Shown: in pieces, positions 53,018 to 61,666 of the stretch
Position numbering within the stretch: the first letter of the stretch is position 1
How the letters are laid out: each line of letters starts with the position of its first letter
DNA from: Limanda limanda
Lineage: Eukaryota > Chordata > Actinopteri > Pleuronectiformes > Pleuronectidae
DNA length: 64,000 bases
Assembly: GCF_963576545.1 (NCBI RefSeq)
Contig: NC_083639.1
Coordinates: 22,042,118-22,106,117, forward strand
Direction: 5' to 3'
Notes under the pieces: generated by a model
The model's database searches: none
The model's input: the letters and a program-made list of their open reading frames with translations, nothing else
Told to the model about the DNA's origin: nothing
Made by a program: the position numbers and the translations under genes

Positions 53018-56000
53018 CGTGCGTGCGCTGGAGCTAGTATGTGGATAAAGGCAGCAGGGTGAGACGGCTTTGGGTCTGACGTGGAGGTGATGGGGAAGCT
53101 GACGAGCTTGTGGCTCTCAGTAGTGCCAGACAGCGAGGGGGGGGCGTTTTGGTCTGTAGGAAGTGAAGAATGTCAGTGATTGCTATGACGGTTGCCACAT
53201 CAGCACTTGACGTAGGCAAGGTTTGCTTTAAAATGCATAACTGGAAGAAACAAGGATTTTTCTGAAAAGCATCAGCATAAATGTGAGATTTAGAAATATG
53301 AAATGCATTCATTCATTTCTTTAAGAGATTTAATGGGATCGCGGCTTAAAACGTTCCATGCTCGTTTCTTTGCATGATGACATTGAAATGATGCCATTTT
53401 TCCTCTGAATAAGTAGACGGCAAATTGGAGATGGTTTTGAAGAGAAGTCATTGCTTAGATTTTATTTTGGTAATAATTTCACTGAACGACTGAAATGGCC
53501 TTTTAGTAATGACAGTTGATTGAATTCACAGAGCCATTCATAAGGCTTTCATATGCCAGCTTCATCAACCAGTCAGTCGAGCTCTCACGATGATTCATCA
53601 TCAACTGTGATTGAGTGAATAAAATAAATGAAAAGCATTATGTCAAAACCAAATCAAATTACGGCCAATAATTAAGTTTTTTGACAAATCACCCACAAAA
53701 AACTAAGTAAAGCCTATTCTAATTCTGTCAACAACACCTGAAAAGGGTAATAAAAGTGAGGTTCATGTCTGAGCTGTTGCTCTGGAAACATTCCAATTTT
53801 GGTGATGTGACATTTGATTGTCACGTCACGTTATTTGGTAAATGACAAAACCACAAACAAATGATATTCTTACCCCAGCTGCACTTTTACAAGTAAAAGT
53901 TTCTTGTCCAACAACAACAGGTCGACATCAATCCTGCATCCTTTGTCCTCTTTTAGCTCTCGCCAGCTCTGTTACTCTGCCACCTTTTCTTTTACTCTTC
54001 CTTATTTCGTCCAACAACTTCCCATTCATTTTCTTCTGTGGCTCTGCCAGGATGTCTTCATTGAGAATGGTGAGCGAGTTGTCTCTTATAGCTGGCAGGT
54101 AGCAGTGGCTTTGGTTGTTTGTGTGTGAAGTGTGCAGGTCGTAATGTTCCAGCATGGTACACTAGAGTTACATAGTCCAGTTCTAGGTGTCCAGGGGGCG
54201 CTGTGGCAATGACAGAAATGCCTGTTATTAATTTGTGCTTCTGATTTCTAAGCTGTTATTTTAAGGTATTACAACTACCTAGTGTTGCATTAATAGTTAC
54301 ACCACATATACCCATACATAAATATACGCAATTCATCAGGTCTTACAATCTCATCTCATTGAGGCATTATCTATGTATTATTAGTTTGCTGACTTACATC
54401 CCTCTTATAACTGTCAATGTACATAATTTAATCCCTAAAAAAAAGTAATCTTTCCTGAGAAATTATAACTTCTGATATATTTTATTAAAAAATTCACGAG
54501 CATATGCAATGCAGGTGTTTTCAGTTCATTCAGACGATTCATCCCGGAGAGTTTCATGTTTGTCCAAACCTCAGAGGTGATTCATCTGCATGGCACTAGA
54601 AGTTAAACACTGACTCTGTCACACTGAGGACTCACATTCAACTTGTGTGAACTATTTATAGAAGAAACTGAGACCTGAGTAAAAAGTTTCCAATCATAAA
54701 ATGGGCTACTGTACTCTGGTGACAGGGCTGCAGCTCCTCACTCAGCTGTGGAAGTCTTACAGGCGCCTTTAGAGCCTGGTGCAGTCTACCATATGTTTCT
54801 GTCAGACTGCTCACCCTGCACTGCTCAAGCCTCCGTCTGTTCCATACACTGTAGCAGAGCAGACATGGATGGATTTACTGCATTTCTGTTTTTATTCCAT
54901 CAGTCTTGTGTGTGCTGATGTATGCATACCTGCATGTCTCTGTGCCGCAGGTCCAGGTGCTTCTGCTGAGGAGCTGCTGCAGAGCTGCTGCGCTGCTGGT
55001 CAGAGATGGTTCGCTGAAAACCTCCACTGCAACCTCATGCCTCTGCTGACCAATGACAAGCACTCTGTATGCAGGTAAGTGACGTGGCCTTAGGTGTCAA
55101 ATAGTTTCAGCTGTACAGAAACCCTTGGAAGCTGCTTTGAGGAAATAAATAATCAAATTGGTAGGATGAAACGTTGGTGGATGGGAAAGGTCCACCATCC
55201 CAGGCGTTAGCATAAGTGCTAGGCCCCAGTTACTTTTCCAGTGAAATAAAGCTTAACATGAGATTATTTTAAAGGGGCCTGCCACCAATTTCACAACAGA
55301 TTAGTCCTTGTACTTGTAAAGTCTGAGAAGAATACAGCTTAGTTTTACAGAGAAAGAAAGCACATACAGTTTTGAGATTTAAGGTTTATTTAGTCAGTTA
55401 AGTTATTTGGGTGTCATATGGACACTGTGCGGCCCAGTCAGGATATCTCTACATCTGCTTCGATTTTTAACATTCTTCTTGATCTGTATTTTCTGTACAT
55501 GGTGCCAAATCCCAAGGCTCTTTAGAGAGAAAAGGTCAAGACCTTAACAAATGCCAGAGACATGTATGCGGAGACGATAGACAAGACCTCAAATCTCAAG
55601 AAGACCAGCGCTGCTCCCGTGAGAGCGGTGTGGCCGCTGCAACCTGATAACATTGGCGTCTAAAAGACAATCCCTGTTGCACACATGCCACTCACACGGC
55701 CGCTCACGCAGACAGGTTGGCCAGAGTGTCAGGGTGGGCAGCCTGCCTTTGGGCCGGTGGGAGAAACATTAGGGCGAGAGGCGAGAGGAGGAAGGATGAA
55801 GAGAGACATTAAGGCTGCATTCACATTACTGTGTTTTCATTCCAAAGCACGTCAACTACAGTAACACCTGGAGTCCGCACTTCTCCATTTTAAGAGCGGC
55901 TAAAACAGAGAAGTTTGAAACCAATGCTTTCAGATCTGGATGGACGGAAAACAGAGATGTTTTGGAAACAATGATGTAGACACAGGAGCTTGCTGATTGG

Positions 56001-59000
56001 GTCGTTTCGGGTTAGGGTTTTTGTTTATTTATTTGTTTATTTAGAAGGATCCCCATTAGCTCTACCCTAAGACAGAGCTAGGGTTAGCCTTCTCTGATTC
56101 GTCAGTCTCCTTTCACGTGATCCCCCTCTGGAAGAAAACAACCAATATCTGCCTTAGCTACCAGTGTAAAACAGAACATGAATAATCAATAACAAATGTT
56201 GCTGAGCCTGTTGTCTTTGCTAACAGCTGTTAAATTCTACATTTTACAATAATGCAACTGCTTACATGCTTAAAATGTGAGCTATTGTTCACCCAATTTG
56301 TGTAAAGACCGGCACTCACTCACATGCCTAGTGCATATGATTGGTCACATGATATGCATATGCACAGTGGTCGTTTAGTTATAAAATAGTGTTTTCTAAC
56401 GGACACTTAGTGCTATGGATGTAGCCCTAACAACATTTGTTTGAATTGTATATAAGTACCGTCAGAATGGTTATAATGATGAAAGTAGAGACTCTTATAG
56501 TCAAAATATTGTCATTAATAAATTAATAATCATTAATAATAGCATAATAAAAGTAATAGTTAAAATATTTTTTTAAAGTTGATAGAGAGGTCTTGCAAAA
56601 CCTTACTTATATTTATATTTAATATTTTGTTACTCGTATGTGGCTTGATGCAGAACATGTACAGTAACTGTAAAGGTTTTATTGATTAACATGTGTGTTT
56701 CTGTGTGTGTTTGTGTGTGCGTGTGTGTATGTGTGTGTGTGTGTGTCTCAGTGTGGTACAGAATCACTGCTGTCTCAGCTCAGTGAAGGAGAGCCAGTGT
56801 GACACAGGTATGACTTCAGCCAGACGAGGCGACACGTGTGAAGTGGATCAGGAGGACCAGTGCTCAGACGACTCCTTCCAGGTACATCACTGTGCTGTTT
56901 TGCAACAGTTAGGATGTCTGCCACAAAGTAGTACTATAATTAGATGGCACGCAGTGTAGAGTGCGGGAGAAAGATGACTGAGTCATCAGGGATGATAATG
57001 CCCCCATTCTCTACCCACTAAGGTTTGTAGAAAACACTGAGCTGATTACAGGTTGTTACTTTTACCTCTTGAATAGACGATGAGCTGTTTTTGTGAGTCA
57101 GGTTGCGTGGGACTCACGGTTTCAGATAGTTCAAAACAACAAAAGAGTGAATCATCAGCTGTGGTTGGGTGCTGTGAATCCTGTAGAACTGTCACAGTAA
57201 CATGACCTGCTTTTATACATGGACTTTTTGGACTTTCTCTGACCAGCCCCCATGTAGAGGGACAATGCACAATGTCTCTGGACAAAGTCTCAATGAGGCA
57301 ATGTGGGAAAATAGGAGATCGTCAGCAGGATTCACCTAGATCTATGTTGATGACCTTTCTAACACGGGAAGCAAAAGCAGAGCCACACATGTAGAGGACA
57401 CAGAGAAAGATGTCAGAAGAGCTTTTTGTGTTAAGGACCATGAAATCTGGGCTGTAATCGTAAACATGTGATGTCTGCAGCATTACGTTCTTCCCCTGTC
57501 TGCTGCACCAGCCCTCACCTGAACACTCTGGAGATTTCTGTGTAGTTGTGAATGCCTCTAAGTGGAGGTTCTCCTGCTGTGTTGTTCATATGGGAAAGGC
57601 AAACTCCTAAGAAAGTCCCTACAATTGGAGAATGTTCTTGTCTGAAAAATGGCTACAGTAAGAACTGACTGTGTCTGTCTATTTGAGCCTTTAAACTAAA
57701 TATAAATATCCAGGAATGTTTTGGTGTTTCGGCCAGAGTGAGACTTCAGTTTGAGAAACCAGCAGGGAGGCTTTCCTAAAGGTTAGACAGCTTATTTGTG
57801 TTTATTGGCAAACAGCTCAAACATTTGGCAAAGTACTGCCAACAAAAAACCTCCTGTTTCTCTTTGTGCCCTTCAGACCTGTGAATACTTCCATGTGGAA
57901 ACTGGAGTCACTCCTTTGGTCAGTGTCAGCTCAAAAAGCATTCATTGTTTCTCCAAACCTGGTGGTTTTGCCCTCGAGCCAACTGTTCATGTGTTGAGGC
58001 GGCAGAGCCAAACCACAGTGCCAGGTCATTGTGTTTTAAGGAAAGCTAAAAAAAAAAAGGGGGAAAGCCTGCTTTGCTTTGCATGACATGTGGTTCAACT
58101 TGAAGCTGCAGCTGAAATCCTTTGCAGTGTGTTCACAGGGTTGAATTTGCCCACTTGCCTGTGTGGCGGATACCTGTCCCCCTCCTCAGCTGTTTGCTAA
58201 TCAGGGCTAAAAGTGGAGTGCCATAAAGAGAGGTAGTGATTAGAGATGTGAAGGGCACGTTACTGACACACTCCTAATAGGCTCTGCTAATGCGTCTGGA
58301 TGTCCAGGTGTGCTGCAGCTGCTGTGCCCTTGGCTTACGAGTGCGCGGCGAAGGAAGGGGCTGTGATGCTCACCAGTACCTGAGCTACCCGTGTGGTCAC
58401 GTCTTTCTCACCTGCTGCGAGGAAGAGGAAGGTCCCAGCCAGATGCCGCTGAAGAGAAAGCAGAAACCCAGACCAACTCCTATTCCAAAGAAAGGTACCT
58501 GTTATCCACCACACGGCAATTTGTCTCGACACTGAGCTTTTGACATGGAAAAGAGATTCATCACATTCATAGTTGCTGTCAGGATTAACTGATTGAAAAG
58601 TATAAAACTCAGTTCAATAGTCAGAGCTGTTCTTAGAAGATGTATTGACGCTTTATGTCATATCACATGATCTTCACAACTAGATGGAGGTGTTCCCCAA
58701 AAAGGTCACATTTTAAGATGCATTAATAAGAGGATTTCTCGTGATCAAAAGAAGAAAAAAATGTCAAGATCTTTTCTATAACGTCTGGAAAAACTGTTTT
58801 TGCCCATGAAAATCATGTGTTGTGACTAAAACATCCAGAAGAACTCACTTTCATGTGTACGCTTTGTAAAATAATTCTCATTTCCAAATTGTTACCAACA
58901 TGTTTTCAAGAATTAAGCACAGTTAAGTTCTGTATGTGGATTATTTAGCCTCTCTCGACTAATCAAAGTTCTTAACCACACAACATTCATTCAATCCATC

Positions 59001-60497
59001 ATATACCAAAGGACACACACACACATTTGAGCCAGTGAGCTCTTAGTTCATGGAAAGCCAGCCTGTTCCCATCATGCAGTGTGGTTTAACAGTTGGCAGA
59101 GAACAAGGGGAACTTGCAGCTACCTCGATTTTTGGATGTTGTCAAAGTCTGGCCAAAACCTGACTGACACCTTTTGAGTTGATGTCAAACAAAAAGAAAG
59201 CGAACCAATCCTCAGAGTCAGATAAAGGAAGAGATTTAATACGTTGTGTTCAAGGATCTTCCTGAAGCTGCTTCACCACAATTGTCCCAATGTGTGATAC
59301 TTTGCAGCTGTGAACAGCTCCTTTGCAGACAGGGATTCTATGTGAATATCCTACAGAATCAAAACCTGCTCGGAGTTGGTATGTAGACTGGAACTGGGAC
59401 AAATACACATGTCTCTGAACTAGATATATACAATAATATTTGGCTGCAGTTAAAGGAGTACACGACTGATTTAGCATTGCACTCCAATAACAGTCTCACA
59501 ATGCACAATATGTGACATGTAAAGATAAACATCAATGTAAAGCAACGTAAACCTCCTTGTAAAATATGTTACACTATAAAAACTACTGGAGCCAATAGAC
59601 TCGCAAGATAAAGAACTGTCACAACCTTGTAGTCTTCAGATACATCAATGCTGACTCAGGTGGCGTCAGATAAGGACATTTATCCCATTTCACTATAGAC
59701 TCTGTGTAAAAAAGGACGACATTACAGCTCCCAAGAGTGAAGCCAAGTTTGATCTTGATTTCTTCCGGGTGGCTCGATGCAGAACTGGTAGTAAACACCA
59801 CCTCCTCAATGTTAGTGGAAGGGATATTGACCAAAAAGTCAAAGTACACATTTAAAACATTGTTCTCAAAGATGGTGTGCGTCATTTTATGTAGTTCTAT
59901 GGGCAGCTGTGCTCAGGAGGTAGAGAGGGTTGGCCATTAACCAGAAGACCAGTGTTTTCGATTCCTGGCACCTCCAGTGTGCGTTCTGAATTGTTCTTGG
60001 GCAAGATACTGCCCCTCAAATTGCCCCTGATTAGCTGTGGCAAAAGTATACGTATAGTGTGTGATAGAAAAGGGACTGCAAATGGAATGCATGAGTGTTT
60101 TTGTGAATGGGTCGACATATGCTTTGAGTGGTTGATAAGACTGGAAAAGTGATATCAAAATATAATCAATTTACCATTATTATCAGAGTCATGAAATGTC
60201 TTGATTGACAGCTGACTCTGACTAAGAATTGGTCAAGTTTGTGATTTGGCGGCACCTGTATACCATGAATTTAAACCAAAATCACTACTGATTGGGGCTA
60301 TGGCTCCAAATGACATCATTATTGCAAGCTGGAAACAAACTGGTGACAAGCTGGTGACAAGTTGGTGACACTCATATCTGGGATATTTTGGCTTCAATTG
60401 TGTACAATGGGAGGATGTGTGGATGCATCATCCATCTTTATATGCTGTCTATGGATTTAACACACCTTTTGCATGTGTCCACATATAACCCCCCCCC

Positions 60498-60549
<52 letters not shown>

Positions 60550-61630
60550 ATGAGTATTTCTTCTGCACTAGTTTTAACTTGCCTCCTCAGCATGTCTGCC
60601 AACTACTTTTGTTGTCACTGTGGTTGTTGTGGCTTTAACAGACTTTGCAGCGTACTTAAGCCATCTGAGGTGGAGCCATTGCTGTTTTGTCCTCGTTGAA
60701 GTGCATGTCAGAGGTGGAGCGGGGGCTGAGTTTGATCTTCCAAGAGACAGATGCTCTTGGTTGATCGGTCAGGAGTCATGTTGCCATTCGGAGTAATGGG
60801 GAAAGATATATGCAAGCTGGGATGAATCAGGAACAGATGGCTGCTCAGGCTGTCATCTCTCTACTTGTGCCAGCAAAGTTTCCCTCTGTCTCTGATCCAT
60901 CACGTACATAATGCCAGCCACATTTGCATCCATGAATTCTTAAGAAAATGAGGTTGAGGATAAACATGCTTCATGCTAATTATTGCAATATCCATTTGTT
61001 TGTACATCTCCCGAACAGCGGTTTGAATACTGGTGCTTTAGTTGGGTGCATTTGATGCATATATCTTGTTTCCAGCTTTAAACGCCTTGAGAAGGGTTGA
61101 TTTTGATCAATGACAACAGCGTCGATGGGTGAAAATAACACTTATTATTATGGATTGGTATTGGTATGACAACACATTTATAAGTCTGTAAGTCAGTTAC
61201 TTATTTTCTCTGAGTATCAGTCTCCCCCAGAAAAGCACATGTATCATCCCCAATCACTGATATGTGATTTGAGAAACCTTTGTTCATCTTTCCAGTTCAT
61301 GTCTCGGAGTGGAAGCACAGCATGGATCGGCAGTTCATTATGAGTCAGCCCTCGTGGCTGTGCTTTATTGGGAACTGTTGAATGTGGGTATGATGGTAAG
61401 GTGAGGTCAGTCTCAACGCTGCCTCCCTGCTGTTATTTCGTTCACAACATCAGAGGAATTCCTCCTAATCCTGCCTTTTAATCGACTCGGCTCTAACCAT
61501 TGACAGAAGCTCATTTCCTTCAGCTTTAAAATGGGAAATTTGAATGATGTCATTCTGAAGTGGGAATCGTTTAACCTTCTAAAAGCTGTGAAAGGTTTAG
61601 AAGCTGCACAAGAACTGTTCAAGCTCTCAG

Positions 61631-61666
<36 letters not shown>

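Larger units (their letters stand above)
29457..54950 (+). other. fbln2 intron 2 (25.5 kb)
   Basis: Starts GTAAGT and ends GCCGCAG. I found no further fibulin-type cysteine-rich exon inside it. It carries a consensus CTCF core (30301), a nested pair of transposons (33275-34646), SINE-like and other teleost repeats (35098, 43098, 52012), a large foldback element (38435-38977) and a GT microsatellite (52962). The rest is AT-rich sequence with no feature I can support. Confidence 0.85.
55075..56751 (+). other. fbln2 intron 3
   Basis: Starts GTAAGT and ends TCTCAG, 1677 bp, phase 2. It holds a LINE-like fragment near 56025-56095 and ends in a TG-rich tract. No other feature is seen. Confidence 0.88.

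Noticed and set aside
57796..58086. 96-codon frame in intron 4
   Set aside because: Cysteine spacing does not fit any fibulin module, and including it would break the phase-0 join of exons 4 and 5.
59901..59975. Possible tRNA gene
   Set aside because: The A and B boxes are degenerate, no cloverleaf forms with confidence, and the segment continues into a SINE body with a repeat tail.
60335..60372. Three tandem 'ctggtgacaag' units
   Set aside because: A minor local duplication with no context suggesting function.
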